Assembly (NCBI RefSeq): GCF_002224125.1
Contig: NZ_NCSM01000035.1
Location: 252,428 to 316,427, forward strand
Origin: Streptomyces sp. NBS 14/10
GTDB taxonomy: Bacteria > Actinomycetota > Actinomycetes > Streptomycetales > Streptomycetaceae
Reading direction: 5' to 3'
Length of the DNA stretch: 64,000 nt
Part shown: positions 50,681 to 62,899 of the stretch, piece by piece
Position numbering within the stretch: position 1 is the first letter of the stretch
How the letters are laid out: each line of letters starts with the position of its first letter
Notes under the pieces: model-generated
Databases searched by the model: none
What the model was told of the DNA's origin: nothing
What the model saw: only the letters and a program-made list of their open reading frames with translations
Translations under genes and position numbers: made by a program

Positions 50681-52141
50681 ATGACGTACGAGGACGACAG
50701 CGGCGCGCCCGGGCGGGGCGCGCCGAACGGGCAGGGCGGGCACGGGCAGCCGGGCCCGCCCTCGTATCCGCCGTATCCGCAGCCGCAGCCGCACCCCGGG
50801 GGCGGCCCCGCTCCCGCGGCCCAGTGGCCGCCGCCCCCGCCCCCGCCCGTGCCCCCGCGTCGCGGCGGGGGCAAGGTCGCGACCGTCATCGCCGTCGTCG
50901 TGCTGCTGCTGGCGGGCGGCATGGCGGTCGCGCTGTCCAAGCACGGCGCCTCGGGCTCCGACGGCTCCGGCGGCCCCGCGGCGCAGCAGTCAGGGCCCCC
51001 AGCCAACGCGCTGCACCAGAAGTGGCAGACGGAGCTGCCCCAGTCGCACGTCCGTGGCAACCTCAGCGGACTGCCCGCGCTGTGGACGACCGAGCGCGGC
51101 CCGGTCTACGCCGACGACAACGGCGTACGCGCCTTCGACCCCGAGACCGGCAAGAAGCTGTGGACGGTGAAGACGCCCAAGGGGGCGAGCGAGGTCTGCG
51201 CCGTCGCTCCACAGCCGAACTCCGACGGCGTCGGCGCCGCCGTCTACGACGCGGGCGGCAACGACTGCGCGTTCCTGGTCGTCTTCGACACGGAGACCGG
51301 AAAGACCCTGTGGTCGAAGAACCTGTCGAGCGGCTACAAGACGGTCGCGCCGCACGTCCAGGTCAGCGAGGACACGGTGGTCACCGGCATCGGCGGAGTG
51401 GCGGCGTACTCCATCTCCAACAAGGGCGCCAAGGTGTGGACGCTGTACTCACGCGGCCGCGACTGCGGAAACGACATCGTATGGTCCGGCGCGTACCTGG
51501 CCTACTCCAGCAGTTGCAGCGACGCCAAGCCCGAGAACCAGCTGAGCATCCGGGATCTGCGGTACGGGGACGTCTGGAAGTTCCCGAACGAGAAGCGGGA
51601 CGTGGAGGAGGTGCTGGGGGACGATCCGCTGACTTTGGTCCTGACCGAGCAGGAGGGCCACGACGACCCCAAGCGCGCGCTCCAGACCTATACGAAGGAC
51701 GGAAAGCCCGACAAGACCTTCCCCCTCACGGGCGCGCTCAAGGATCTCCAGTTCGGCGCCACGACCACCGTCGACCGGGACAGCTCGGAGCTGCTGTCCT
51801 ACTACGACACCACCTCGGGCATGGCGGCCACCGACCTCAAGACCGGCAAGGTGCTGTGGTCCAAGCGGCAGACGAGGCAGGTGGGCCTGGAGGACGGCAA
51901 GGTGATCGCGCTCAGGGCCCCCAAGGCGCCGGCGCAGGATCCGACGCTCGTCTCCCTCGGGCTGCGGAACGGCACGGAGGAGTCCCGGGGGGTGCTGTAC
52001 ACGCCGAAGCACACGCTCCAGATGGTCGACTCGATGAGCGCCGGCACCTGGGGCGACACGCTCTATGTGATCGGCAATCCGATCGATGACCCCCAGGGCC
52101 AGGGCAAGCTCGTCCTGCGCGCCTTCGACATGGGGCGCTGA
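50681..52141 (+). CDS. Membrane-anchored PQQ-like beta-propeller protein
   Basis: A 486-residue protein: Pro-rich cytoplasmic N-terminus (1-60), one helix (65-86), then an extracytoplasmic domain with repeated blades such as GVRAFDPETGKKLWTVKTP, VFDTETGKTLWSKNLSSGYK and ATDLKTGKVLWSKRQTRQVG, the PQQ-binding-like (YVTN/quinoprotein) repeat. Two Cys pairs are present. No PQQ ligand residues can be assigned, so it is probably a structural or binding propeller. ATG at 50681. It ends at a 31-bp hairpin. Confidence 0.85.
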   Translation: MTYEDDSGAPGRGAPNGQGGHGQPGPPSYPPYPQPQPHPGGGPAPAAQWPPPPPPPVPPRRGGGKVATVIAVVVLLLAGGMAVALSKHGASGSDGSGGPAAQQSGPPANALHQKWQTELPQSHVRGNLSGLPALWTTERGPVYADDNGVRAFDPETGKKLWTVKTPKGASEVCAVAPQPNSDGVGAAVYDAGGNDCAFLVVFDTETGKTLWSKNLSSGYKTVAPHVQVSEDTVVTGIGGVAAYSISNKGAKVWTLYSRGRDCGNDIVWSGAYLAYSSSCSDAKPENQLSIRDLRYGDVWKFPNEKRDVEEVLGDDPLTLVLTEQEGHDDPKRALQTYTKDGKPDKTFPLTGALKDLQFGATTTVDRDSSELLSYYDTTSGMAATDLKTGKVLWSKRQTRQVGLEDGKVIALRAPKAPAQDPTLVSLGLRNGTEESRGVLYTPKHTLQMVDSMSAGTWGDTLYVIGNPIDDPQGQGKLVLRAFDMGR

Positions 52142-52156
52142 GGCGGGCCGCACACC

Positions 52157-52224
52157 TTTGTGGTGAGTACGAGACAGCGACACGCCGTAACGTCGGCGTG
52201 TCGCTGTCTCATACTCACCACAAA
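52157..52224. terminator. Long bidirectional terminator hairpin
   Basis: Arms 52157-52187 and 52194-52224 (31 nt each, 6-nt loop) pair with a single G-T mismatch. It separates the convergent propeller gene and hisF. The first arm begins TTTGTGGTGAGTACGAGACA. An AAA/TTT end on each arm gives a short U-tract on both strands. Confidence 0.85.
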
Positions 52225-52245
52225 CTCAACGAGCCCGGCCGCGGC

Positions 52246-53019
52246 CTACAGCCGCACCGGGTGCCCCGCCTCCCGCAGGGCCTCCTTGACCTGGCCGATG
52301 CGCAGATCGCCGAAGTGGAAGACGGAGGCCGCGAGCACCGCGTCCGCACCCGCGGCGATCGCCGGGGAGAAGTCGGCGAGCTTCCCGGCGCCGCCGCTGG
52401 CGATGACGGGGACGGTGACGTGCTTGCGCACGGCCTCGACCATGGCGGTGTCGTAGCCGTCCTTGGTGCCGTCGGCGTCCATCGAGTTCAGCAGGATCTC
52501 CCCCGCGCCCAGCTCGGCGGCGCGGTGGGCCCATTCGACGGCGTCGATGCCGGTGCCGCGGCGGCCGCCGTGGGTGGTGACCTCGTAGCCGGACGGGGTG
52601 ACCGTACCCTCACCGCAGCGGCGGGCGTCGACGGACAGGACCAGGACCTGGCTGCCGAAGCGCTCGGCGATCTCCCGGATCAGCTCGGGGCGGGCGATGG
52701 CGGCGGTGTTGACGCCGACCTTGTCGGCGCCGGCCCGCAGCAGCTTGTCGACGTCCTCCACGGTGCGCACACCGCCGCCCACGGTGAGCGGGATGAAGAC
52801 CTGCTCGGCGGTGCGGCGCACCACGTCGTACGTGGTCTCGCGGTCGCCCGAGGAGGCCGTGATGTCGAGGAAGGTCAGCTCGTCGGCGCCCTCCTCACCG
52901 TAGATCTTGGCCATCTCGACGGGGTCGCCGGCGTCCCGCAGGTTCTGGAAGTTGACTCCCTTGACGACCCGGCCGTTGTCCACGTCCAGGCAGGGGATGA
53001 CTCGGACCGCCAGGGTCAT
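52246..53019 (-). CDS. hisF: Imidazole glycerol phosphate synthase cyclase subunit
   Basis: Uses ammonia delivered by HisH to make IGP and AICAR. A 257-residue TIM barrel with catalytic Asp12 ([15 protein letters not shown]) and Asp131 (VLSVDARR). The HisH docking face and phosphate-binding ends [14 protein letters not shown] and [15 protein letters not shown] are present. ATG at 53017-53019; it overlaps the RidA stop by 4 nt. Last gene of the his run in this window. Confidence 0.96.
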   Translation of the reverse strand: MTLAVRVIPCLDVDNGRVVKGVNFQNLRDAGDPVEMAKIYGEEGADELTFLDITASSGDRETTYDVVRRTAEQVFIPLTVGGGVRTVEDVDKLLRAGADKVGVNTAAIARPELIREIAERFGSQVLVLSVDARRCGEGTVTPSGYEVTTHGGRRGTGIDAVEWAHRAAELGAGEILLNSMDADGTKDGYDTAMVEAVRKHVTVPVIASGGAGKLADFSPAIAAGADAVLAASVFHFGDLRIGQVKEALREAGHPVRL

Positions 53020-53423
53020 GACGCTCGGGCTCCTCGGAATGCTTCTACTTCGACTTCCACCAGGACGCGCGAGTCGACGAAACCGGACACCACGACGAGG
53101 GTCGCGGCGGGGCGTACGGCGTTGAAGAGCTCCTTGTGTGCGCGGCCCACCTCGTCCACATCGCGCGCGTGGGTGAGGTACATACGGGTACGGATGACCG
53201 ATTCGACGCCGAGGTCGAACTTCCGCAGCGCGTCCAGCGCGTTACGGAAGGCGGCCAGCGTCTGTTCGTACGGATCGCCCTCGCCCTGGAGGACCCCGCC
53301 CACCAGCGGCATCGTCCCGGCGACCAGGACCCGGTCGCCGGCCGCGACGGCCCTGGCGAAGCCGATGGTCTCTTCCCAGGGGCTGTCCGCCTGGACGCGC
53401 CGCACGGGCTCGGGTGAGGTCAT
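53016..53423 (-). CDS. RidA/YjgF-family protein
   Basis: A 135-residue RidA-type enamine/imine deaminase-like protein, trimeric in relatives. [20 protein letters not shown] is the first strand region, [15 protein letters not shown] the helix, IRTRMYLTH carries the conserved Arg, and [20 protein letters not shown] leads to the end. RidA proteins hydrolyse reactive enamines, which suits a biosynthetic operon. ATG at 53421-53423; its stop overlaps hisF and its start overlaps the priA stop. Confidence 0.88.
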   Translation of the reverse strand: MTSPEPVRRVQADSPWEETIGFARAVAAGDRVLVAGTMPLVGGVLQGEGDPYEQTLAAFRNALDALRKFDLGVESVIRTRMYLTHARDVDEVGRAHKELFNAVRPAATLVVVSGFVDSRVLVEVEVEAFRGARAS

Positions 53424-54151
53424 ACGGATACCGCCTCCAACGCCTCTTCCAGGGTGAACGCCTTGGCGTAGAGGGCCTTGCCGACGATGGCGCCCTCCAC
53501 ACCCTCCGGTACCAGGGTCGCAAGGACGCGCAGATCGTCAAGGGAGGAAACGCCGCCGGAGGCGACGACCGGCTTGTCGGTCGCGGCGCAGACGTTCTTC
53601 AGCAGCTCCACGTTGGGGCCCTGGAGGGTGCCGTCCTTGGCGATGTCGGTGACGACGTAGCGGGCGCAGCCCTCGGAGTCCAGGCGGGCCAGGGTCTCGT
53701 ACAGATCGCCGCCGTCGCGGGTCCAGCCGCGGCCGCGCAGGGTGGTGCCGCGGACGTCGAGGCCGACCGCGATGCGGTCCCCGAACTCGGCGATGACCTT
53801 GGCGACCCACTCCGGGGACTCCAGGGCCGCGGTGCCGAGGTTGACGCGGGTGCAGCCGGTGGCGAGGGCGGCGGCGAGCGACGCGTCGTCGCGGATGCCG
53901 CCGGAGAGCTCGACCTTGATGTCCATGGTGCGCACGACCTCGGCGATCCGCTCGCGGTTGTCGCCGGTGCCGAAGGCCGCGTCGAGGTCCACCAGGTGCA
54001 GCCACTCGGCGCCCGCCCGCTGCCAGGTGAGGGCGGCCTCCAGCGGGTCGCCGTAGGACGTCTCGGAGCCGGACTCGCCGTGGACGAGGCGTACGGCCTG
54101 GCCGTCGCGGACGTCGACGGCGGGGAGGAGTTCGAGGCGTTGGGTGCTCAT
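53420..54151 (-). CDS. priA: PriA: bifunctional HisA/TrpF isomerase
   Basis: A 243-residue TIM barrel that isomerises ProFAR in histidine synthesis and, as PriA, also PRA in tryptophan synthesis. Catalytic Asp13 lies in [16 protein letters not shown] and the second Asp169 in [15 protein letters not shown]. Streptomyces has no separate trpF and PriA is known to do both reactions; no trpF is seen here. The ATG at 54149-54151 gives the [15 protein letters not shown] start. It overlaps the RidA start by 4 nt. Confidence 0.94.
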   Translation of the reverse strand: MSTQRLELLPAVDVRDGQAVRLVHGESGSETSYGDPLEAALTWQRAGAEWLHLVDLDAAFGTGDNRERIAEVVRTMDIKVELSGGIRDDASLAAALATGCTRVNLGTAALESPEWVAKVIAEFGDRIAVGLDVRGTTLRGRGWTRDGGDLYETLARLDSEGCARYVVTDIAKDGTLQGPNVELLKNVCAATDKPVVASGGVSSLDDLRVLATLVPEGVEGAIVGKALYAKAFTLEEALEAVSV

Positions 54152-54222
54152 GGGAGACCTTACGGTGAGGTGCGGGCTGGTGCGGGCTGGTACGGAAAGG
54201 CCAGGGCGGGTCGGGCCGCCGG

Positions 54223-54873
54223 TCAGAGCGCGTCGAGCCAGTTGCGCAGCAGCTGCGCTCCGGCGTCGCCGGACTTCTCGGGGTGGAACTGGGTCGCCCA
54301 CAGCGGCCCGTTCTCGACCGCGGCGACGAACGGCTCGCCGTGCGTGGCCCAGGTGACCTTGGGGGCGCGAATGTTCGGGTTGGTCACTTCGAGCTCCCAG
54401 GTGCGGACCGCGTAGGAGTGCACGAAGTAGTACCGGGCGTCGTCGTCCAGGCCCGCGAAGAGCTGGGAGTCCTCGGGCGCCTTGACCGTGTTCCACCCCA
54501 TGTGGGGGACGACGGGGGCGTTCAGCTGCTCGACGGTGCCCGGCCACTCGTCCAGGCCCTCGGCCTCGACGCCGTGCTCGATACCGCGCCCGAAGAGGAT
54601 CTGCATGCCCACGCAGATGCCCATCACCGGCCGCCCGCCGGCCAGCCGGCGCCCCACGAGCCAGTCGCCACGGGCCTCGCGCAGCCCCTTCATACAGGCG
54701 GCGAAGGCGCCGACGCCGGGGACCAGAAGGCCGTCGGCGGCGGTGGCGCGGTCGTAGTCACGGGTGATCTCGACGTCCGCGCCGACGTGGGCGAGGGCCC
54801 GCTCGGCGGACCGTACGTTGCCGAAGCCGTAGTCGAAAACGACGACCTTCTTGGCGCCCGCGGTCAATTCCAC
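54223..54873 (-). CDS. hisH: Imidazole glycerol phosphate synthase glutaminase subunit
   Basis: Class-I glutamine amidotransferase that supplies ammonia to HisF. 216 residues. Cys87 in [11 protein letters not shown] is the nucleophile; His and Glu in [12 protein letters not shown] complete the triad. [18 protein letters not shown] is the conserved start. GTG at 54871-54873; it overlaps the 54-aa membrane-protein gene by 10 bp. Confidence 0.95.
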   Translation of the reverse strand: MELTAGAKKVVVFDYGFGNVRSAERALAHVGADVEITRDYDRATAADGLLVPGVGAFAACMKGLREARGDWLVGRRLAGGRPVMGICVGMQILFGRGIEHGVEAEGLDEWPGTVEQLNAPVVPHMGWNTVKAPEDSQLFAGLDDDARYYFVHSYAVRTWELEVTNPNIRAPKVTWATHGEPFVAAVENGPLWATQFHPEKSGDAGAQLLRNWLDAL

Positions 54874-55028
54874 ACCTCCAGCCGAAGGATTCCGGCCATG
54901 AGCGACATCGTGGCGCCGATGCCGAGCAGCACGATGACGCTCCTGGGCAGGCCCTGCTTGACGAAGGAGTAGACCCCGCCGAGCAGAAACAGACCGAGAA
55001 CGATGAAGGCAGTGGAGAGACCACTCAC
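54864..55028 (-). CDS. Small membrane protein in the his operon
   Basis: A 54-residue protein with a GTG start (55026-55028), too short to be found by length filters. It has two hydrophobic helices, [16 protein letters not shown] and [17 protein letters not shown], joined by KQGLPR. Similar small proteins lie between hisB and hisH in Streptomyces as far as I recall; no function is known. It overlaps the hisH start by 10 bp, so it is coupled to it. Confidence 0.75.
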   Translation of the reverse strand: MSGLSTAFIVLGLFLLGGVYSFVKQGLPRSVIVLLGIGATMSLMAGILRLEVWN

Positions 55029-55137
55029 AGCATCATTCCGTTCGCCCCGCCGCGGCAGCGGCTCATGTCACTGTCGCCCGCGCGGCGAAAGTGCGGCTCG
55101 AATGCCGTCTGCGGCCAAGTGGCCGCGCGTGCGTCGC

Positions 55138-58168
<3,031 letters not shown>

Positions 58169-58208
58169 GCGATCAATTGTCTCAGACCCGCACCGGCGGC
58201 CTGCCCCC

Positions 58209-58260
58209 CGTATCAGTGAGTGATACGTACCCCCTAAGTTGACCCTGGAAGTTGACCCTG
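58209..58260. promoter_or_regulatory. Palindrome and direct repeats at the his divergent promoter
   Basis: CGTATCA, a 5-nt spacer GTGAG, then TGATACG (58209-58227) is a perfect palindrome. Two 13-nt-spaced copies of AAGTTGACCCTG follow (58236-58247 and 58249-58260). They lie between hisD and the divergent membrane gene. Confidence 0.55.
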
Positions 58261-58337
58261 ACCGCAAGCGTTCAAGCGGTTACTCAGCGGGCATGGGGAT
58301 CCGTACGGGGGTACGGAGAACAGGAGGGGACACGGCT

Positions 58338-59930
58338 GTGACCGAGCCACGCGACGGCGATCCACCCCCGGGGCTCGACCTGACCACCGCGGAGTGGGGC
58401 ATGTGGCAGGCGTTCCGCAACGGCAGCACCCACGATCTGCGCACCTCCCACCCCCAGCGGAACGACCCCTCCGGTCCGTACGCCTGGGGCCCCGAGCGCA
58501 GTGTGCGCGCCCGGGTCGTGGCCCTGCTGCTGCTCGACGGCCCTCCCCCACAGCCGGGCCGGGTCGCCGCGCTCAAGCTCAACGGGGTGCACATCACGGG
58601 CACGCTCGACCTGGCCGGCGGCTCCGTCGAACCGTATGTGGAGATGAAGAACTGCCGCTTCGAGCGGGAGGTGCTGCTCCCCGAGGCCCACTTCACCACC
58701 CTCCGGCTGGTCGGCTGCGCCCTGCCCCGGCTGGAGGCGGCCCGGGTGCGCACCGAGGGCGATCTGCATCTGCCGCGCTGTGTCGTGGAGCACGGCATCC
58801 GGCTCACCGACGCCCATATAGGCACGGATCTGCTGCTCAACCAGTTAGTGGTGCGCCGGGACCGGCGCGGCCAGTCGATCAGCGCCGACGGTCTGACCGT
58901 CGGCCAGGACCTTCAGGCCGAGATGATCGAGTCACACGGCGAGCTGAGCATGCGCGGTGCGCAGATCGGCGTGTCGCTCAGCCTGCGCGGCGCCCAGCTG
59001 CGCAATCCGTACGGGCGCCGGGCGCTGAACGCCCCGCAGCTGACCGTCGAGCGCAGCCTTTACCTGACCGCCGCGGGGGTGAGCAACTACGGCAGCTCCA
59101 CCCCGCCGTACGGCACCAGCAACACGCCGACGCGTGGGACGCGTATCCAGCGCTTCGAATGCGAGGGCGGGATCCGCCTGGACGACGGGCGGTTCAATGA
59201 CGCGGTCGACTTCGACCAGGCCCGCTTCGTCATGGAGAACGACCAGGAGCTGTCACTGCGCCGCATCCAGACGCCCGAGCTGCGGTTCGTCGGGGAGCGG
59301 CCGCAGCGCGGACGGGTGATCCTCTCCGGTGCGCGGGTGGTCAACCTGGTTGACAAGTCGGTCAGCTGGCCGGGCCCCGGCGGGCTGGCCATGGCGGGCT
59401 TCTCCTACGAGTGTCTGATCCCGGTCGGCCACTTCCCGCTCGCCCGGCGGCTGGAGTGGGTGGCGGCCGCGACCCCGGAGTTCTCCCGGGGGCCGTACGA
59501 AATGCTCGCCACGGCGATGCGCACCAGCGGCGAGGACTCGGAGGCGCGCGAGGTGCTGCTCGCCAAGGAGCGGCGGCGCCGTGAAACGCTGCCGCCGGCC
59601 GGAAAACTGTGGGGATATCTCCAGGACTGGACCGTGGCCTACGGCTATCGCCCCGGCCGGGCGGCGGTGTGGATGGCGGTGCTCTGGGCGATCGGCTCGG
59701 TGTTCTTCGCCCACAACCGGCCGGACCCCATCAAGCCGGGCGAGTCGCCGCACTGGAACGCCTCGCTGTACACCCTCGACCTGCTGCTGCCGGTGATCAA
59801 CCTGGGCCAGGACGGCTACTGGAAACCCGACGGCGCGGTCCAATGGGCGGCCATCGTGATGGTCATGCTCGGCTGGATCCTGGCCACCACGGTCGCCGCC
59901 GGTGCCTCCCGGCTGCTGCGCCGCCAGTGA
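58338..59930 (+). CDS. Membrane-associated protein with right-handed beta-helix-like repeats
   Basis: A 530-residue protein of unclear function, often called 'oxidoreductase' in Streptomyces without clear support. The first 350 residues have short hydrophobic repeats (such as LKLNGVHITGTLDLAGGSVE and LSMRGAQIGVSLSLRGAQLR), the type of a pentapeptide-repeat or beta-helix fold; the C-terminus has two helices, AAVWMAVLWAIGSVFFA and IVMVMLGWILATTVAAGASR, so it is membrane-anchored. GTG at 58338 has AGGAGG 10 nt upstream; an upstream ATG (58293) is less likely. It diverges from hisD. Confidence 0.72.
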   Translation: MTEPRDGDPPPGLDLTTAEWGMWQAFRNGSTHDLRTSHPQRNDPSGPYAWGPERSVRARVVALLLLDGPPPQPGRVAALKLNGVHITGTLDLAGGSVEPYVEMKNCRFEREVLLPEAHFTTLRLVGCALPRLEAARVRTEGDLHLPRCVVEHGIRLTDAHIGTDLLLNQLVVRRDRRGQSISADGLTVGQDLQAEMIESHGELSMRGAQIGVSLSLRGAQLRNPYGRRALNAPQLTVERSLYLTAAGVSNYGSSTPPYGTSNTPTRGTRIQRFECEGGIRLDDGRFNDAVDFDQARFVMENDQELSLRRIQTPELRFVGERPQRGRVILSGARVVNLVDKSVSWPGPGGLAMAGFSYECLIPVGHFPLARRLEWVAAATPEFSRGPYEMLATAMRTSGEDSEAREVLLAKERRRRETLPPAGKLWGYLQDWTVAYGYRPGRAAVWMAVLWAIGSVFFAHNRPDPIKPGESPHWNASLYTLDLLLPVINLGQDGYWKPDGAVQWAAIVMVMLGWILATTVAAGASRLLRRQ

Positions 59931-59963
59931 TCGGGGCGCGCGGGGCCATTAGGCTTAACGCCC

Positions 59964-60704
59964 GTGACCTCCGCGCGCCTACCGCTCTTCCCGCTGAACA
60001 CGGTGCTGTTCCCGGGGCTCGTCATGCCCCTGAACGTCTTCGAGCAGCGGTATCGCGCCATGATGCGCGAACTGTTGGCAATGCCCGAAGACGCGCCACG
60101 CCGCTTCGGTGTCGTCGCCATCCGGGACGGCCGCGAGGTCGCGCCGACGTCAGTCGGCCTCCCGGACCTCACCGCCGACCCCGAACGCGGGGCGGCGGCC
60201 GGGTTCGGGCCCGATCCGATGAAGTCCTTCCACGCGGTGGGGTGCGTCGCGGACGCGGCCACCATCCGGGAGCAGAAGGACGGCACCTTCGAAGTGCTCG
60301 CCACCGGCACCACCCGCTTCGAACTGCGCTCGGTCGACGCCTCGGGCCCGTATCTGACGGCCGAGATCGACGAGCTCGACGAGAAGCCGGGCGACGGGGC
60401 CGGGGCGCTGGCCTCCGGTGTCGTACGCGCCTTCCGCACCTACCAGAAGCGGCTCGCCGGGGCCCGCGAGCGGACCCTGGCCGCCCAGCAGGACCTACCA
60501 GGCGAACCGTCCGTGCTCTCCTACCTGGTCGCGGCCGCCGCCGTGCTCGACACGCCGACCAAGCAGCGGCTGCTGCAGGCCCCGGACACCGCCACCCGGC
60601 TGGCCGAGGAGCTGAAATTGCTGCGCGCGGAGAGCGCGGTGATCGGTAAGCTCCCGTCGCTTCCCGCGGTCGATCTGACCCGCCACCCCACCAGCCCCAA
60701 CTGA
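59964..60704 (+). CDS. LON substrate-binding-domain protein
   Basis: A 246-residue protein made only of the N-terminal LON (PUA-like) domain. LPLFPLNTVLFPGLVMPLNV and FEQRYRAMMRELLAM are the family's opening; FEVLATGTTRFELRSVD is the core strand. No ATPase or protease domain is present. Such stand-alone proteins are common in actinobacteria; function unknown. Start GTG at 59964. It is followed 14 bp later by ybaK and is probably co-transcribed. Confidence 0.9.
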   Translation: MTSARLPLFPLNTVLFPGLVMPLNVFEQRYRAMMRELLAMPEDAPRRFGVVAIRDGREVAPTSVGLPDLTADPERGAAAGFGPDPMKSFHAVGCVADAATIREQKDGTFEVLATGTTRFELRSVDASGPYLTAEIDELDEKPGDGAGALASGVVRAFRTYQKRLAGARERTLAAQQDLPGEPSVLSYLVAAAAVLDTPTKQRLLQAPDTATRLAEELKLLRAESAVIGKLPSLPAVDLTRHPTSPN

Positions 60705-60718
60705 GGCCCGCACCGGAT

Positions 60719-61216
60719 ATGGCCAAGAAGAAGACCTCCGCCGGCACCCCGGCCACCACCGCCCTGACCGCCGCCGGCACCGCCTTCACGGTGCACGCCT
60801 ACGAGCACGACCCGGCGGCCCCCTCGTACGGCGAGGAGGCCGCACAGGCCCTCGGCGTGGACCCGGCCCGGGTCTTCAAGACCCTCATCGCGAGCGTCGA
60901 CGGCGGCCTGACCGTCGCGATCGTGCCCGTCTCCGCCACGCTCGACCTCAAGGCCCTGGCGGCGGCGGTGGGCGGCAAGCGCGCGGCGATGGCGGACCCC
61001 GCGGCGGCCGAGCGCACCACGGGCTATGTGCTGGGCGGGATCTCCCCGCTCGGCCAGCGCAAGCGTCTGCCCACGGCCCTGGACGCGTCGGCGGCCGACC
61101 ACGAGACGATCTGTGTCTCGGCGGGGCGGCGGGGCCTTGAGGTCGAGCTGTCGCCCAAGGACCTCGCGGCGCTCACGGACGCGGTGCTGGCCCCGATCGC
61201 GCGGTTTGACGCGTAG
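60719..61216 (+). CDS. ybaK: YbaK/EbsC-type aminoacyl-tRNA deacylase
   Basis: A 165-residue editing enzyme that removes Cys wrongly attached to tRNA-Pro. FTVHAYEHDPAAPSYGEEAA starts the domain; VFKTLIASVDGGLTVAIVPV holds the conserved Lys; GGKRAAMADPAAAERTTGYV and GYVLGGISPLGQRKRLPT are the GxxP and Lys loops. ATG at 60719. It converges with the DUF2567 gene. Confidence 0.93.
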   Translation: MAKKKTSAGTPATTALTAAGTAFTVHAYEHDPAAPSYGEEAAQALGVDPARVFKTLIASVDGGLTVAIVPVSATLDLKALAAAVGGKRAAMADPAAAERTTGYVLGGISPLGQRKRLPTALDASAADHETICVSAGRRGLEVELSPKDLAALTDAVLAPIARFDA

Positions 61217-61252
61217 GCGCGGCTAGCCCGGCAGCTGCGCCGTCGGCGCACC

Positions 61253-61909
61253 TCATCCCGCCGGCTGCGCCGGCTCTTCGTCCCGTGGCCCAAAGAGCGA
61301 CGTGAGCCCCAGGTGCACCGCCATGGCCGCGAACGACCACGCCAGCAGCGCCGCCTTCGCCCCCAGCTTCAGCGGCGCGTCGAACGTCACGCCCTTGCCC
61401 ACCGCCTTGGCGTGCGCCTCGATGCTCGCCTCGGGTCCGAGCCACACACCGAGCCGCCAGGCGATCACCGAAGCCAGCACCCCGCCGATCGCCAGCCCCA
61501 CGACCAGCGCGACACCGCCCCGCCGGAAGAACAGGAAGACGAGCCCCGCGGACACGGCCCCGAAGGCCAGCGCCCACAGCGTGAACACCCCGTCCGCCCC
61601 CATCGCCTGCTCGCCCTCGGCCTCCTTCGGGTAGATCCCGTCGCCGATCCAGACCAGCGGAATCCGCGGCGCCAGCCACAGCCACACCAGCCCGAGCAGC
61701 ACCCCGGACACCGCCACCCCGATCGCCACCAGCGCCGCCTGCACCAGCTCGGCGCGCAGCTCGGGGCCGGGCTCTGAGTAGTCAGGAGCCGAGGGGCCCG
61801 GCCCGGAGGGGTCCGGGGCGGTGGGGTAAGGCACTGCACCTCCCAGCGGAGACGGGTCGTGCGGCGAAGGCTGCCCAGGCTGATCGTGCGGAGTCAACGG
61901 TGCGGTCAC
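61253..61909 (-). CDS. DUF2567 membrane protein
   Basis: A 218-residue protein with a Pro-rich cytoplasmic head (1-45) and four helices, including VAIGVAVSGVLLGLVWLWLA, GAVSAGLVFLFFRRGGVALV and LGAKAALLAWSFAAMAVHLG. The layout matches DUF2567, an actinobacterial family of unknown function. Start GTG at 61907-61909, beginning VTAPLTPHDQ. It lies just downstream of the ABC permease gene on the same strand. Confidence 0.82.
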   Translation of the reverse strand: MTAPLTPHDQPGQPSPHDPSPLGGAVPYPTAPDPSGPGPSAPDYSEPGPELRAELVQAALVAIGVAVSGVLLGLVWLWLAPRIPLVWIGDGIYPKEAEGEQAMGADGVFTLWALAFGAVSAGLVFLFFRRGGVALVVGLAIGGVLASVIAWRLGVWLGPEASIEAHAKAVGKGVTFDAPLKLGAKAALLAWSFAAMAVHLGLTSLFGPRDEEPAQPAG

Positions 61910-61968
61910 CCCGTCATGGTGCCAGGCCACGGACGTACATCGGGCGGCGGGAGTCCCGCCGCGGCGCG

Positions 61969-62811
61969 TCAGCGCACGGCCGCGCGCCGATACGCCCAGG
62001 TCGCGGCGGTCAGCGAGACCACCGCCACACCCGCGCACACCCCGAGGTCCGCGCAGACCACCAGCCAGTCGGGGTTCCCGTCGAAGGACCGCGCCAACGC
62101 CTCCACACCGTACGTCGAGGGCAGCACATCGCGCGCGTACGACACCGGCGCGGGCATCCGCTCGGCGGGCAGCACGCCCAGCAGCAGCGCGGCCGACATG
62201 CCCAACTGCCCGCACAGCGTGGCCAGTTCCTGGCGGGGAGCGAGCAGCCCGAGCGCCGCGCCCAGGCCCGCGAGGGCGGCGCCGGACAGCGGGATCACCG
62301 CGACCAGCACCCACAGATGCGCCATCGGCAGCTGGAACAGCGCGCTCCCCACCACCGCGGTGACCAGCGTCCCGGGTGCGGTGAAGGAGGCGTACGCGGC
62401 GGCGGCGCCGAGTACGACGGCGGCGGGCGGCACCGGCAGGGTCGCGTAGTGGTCGAGCCCGCCGCTCGCCCGCAGCTGTCCGAAGTACTGCGCCAGCAGG
62501 TTCAGCGCGACGAAGGCCACGACCAGCACGCTGGACCCGGCGACCACGGACCGCGCCTCCATCCCGCCGTCCACGACCCCACGCATCAGGATCATGATCC
62601 CCACGGACTGGAAGGTCGCCACGAACAGCAGCGGGATCCGCGCCACCCGGGCCCGGGACAGCTGCGCCCGGTAGACGGCGGCCAGCGCGGGCAGCAGCCG
62701 CGCCCGCGCCGCCAGCGGGGCGGGGGCGGCGTCGCCGCCGGGCCATGGCGCCTCGGCGGCCTGGGCCAGGGCTTCTCCGCCGGACACGGCCTCCGCGGGC
62801 ACGACACTCAC
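61969..62811 (-). CDS. ABC-2 type transporter permease
   Basis: A 280-residue permease with six helices, including [60 protein letters not shown], and a last helix near VSLTAATWAYRRAAV. PSTYGVEALARSFDGNPDWL is a typical ABC-2 loop. It pairs with the ATPase directly upstream, spaced by 88 bp. Start ATG at 62809-62811. Confidence 0.88.
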   Translation of the reverse strand: MSVVPAEAVSGGEALAQAAEAPWPGGDAAPAPLAARARLLPALAAVYRAQLSRARVARIPLLFVATFQSVGIMILMRGVVDGGMEARSVVAGSSVLVVAFVALNLLAQYFGQLRASGGLDHYATLPVPPAAVVLGAAAAYASFTAPGTLVTAVVGSALFQLPMAHLWVLVAVIPLSGAALAGLGAALGLLAPRQELATLCGQLGMSAALLLGVLPAERMPAPVSYARDVLPSTYGVEALARSFDGNPDWLVVCADLGVCAGVAVVSLTAATWAYRRAAVR

Positions 62812-62899
62812 CTTGCGCTGCTCCTGTTCCCCGTACCGGCCGTACCCCGCGCGGGGTCGGCAGTGCTTACGGCGGTGCTTAGGGCGGTCCCCGTGGTCC

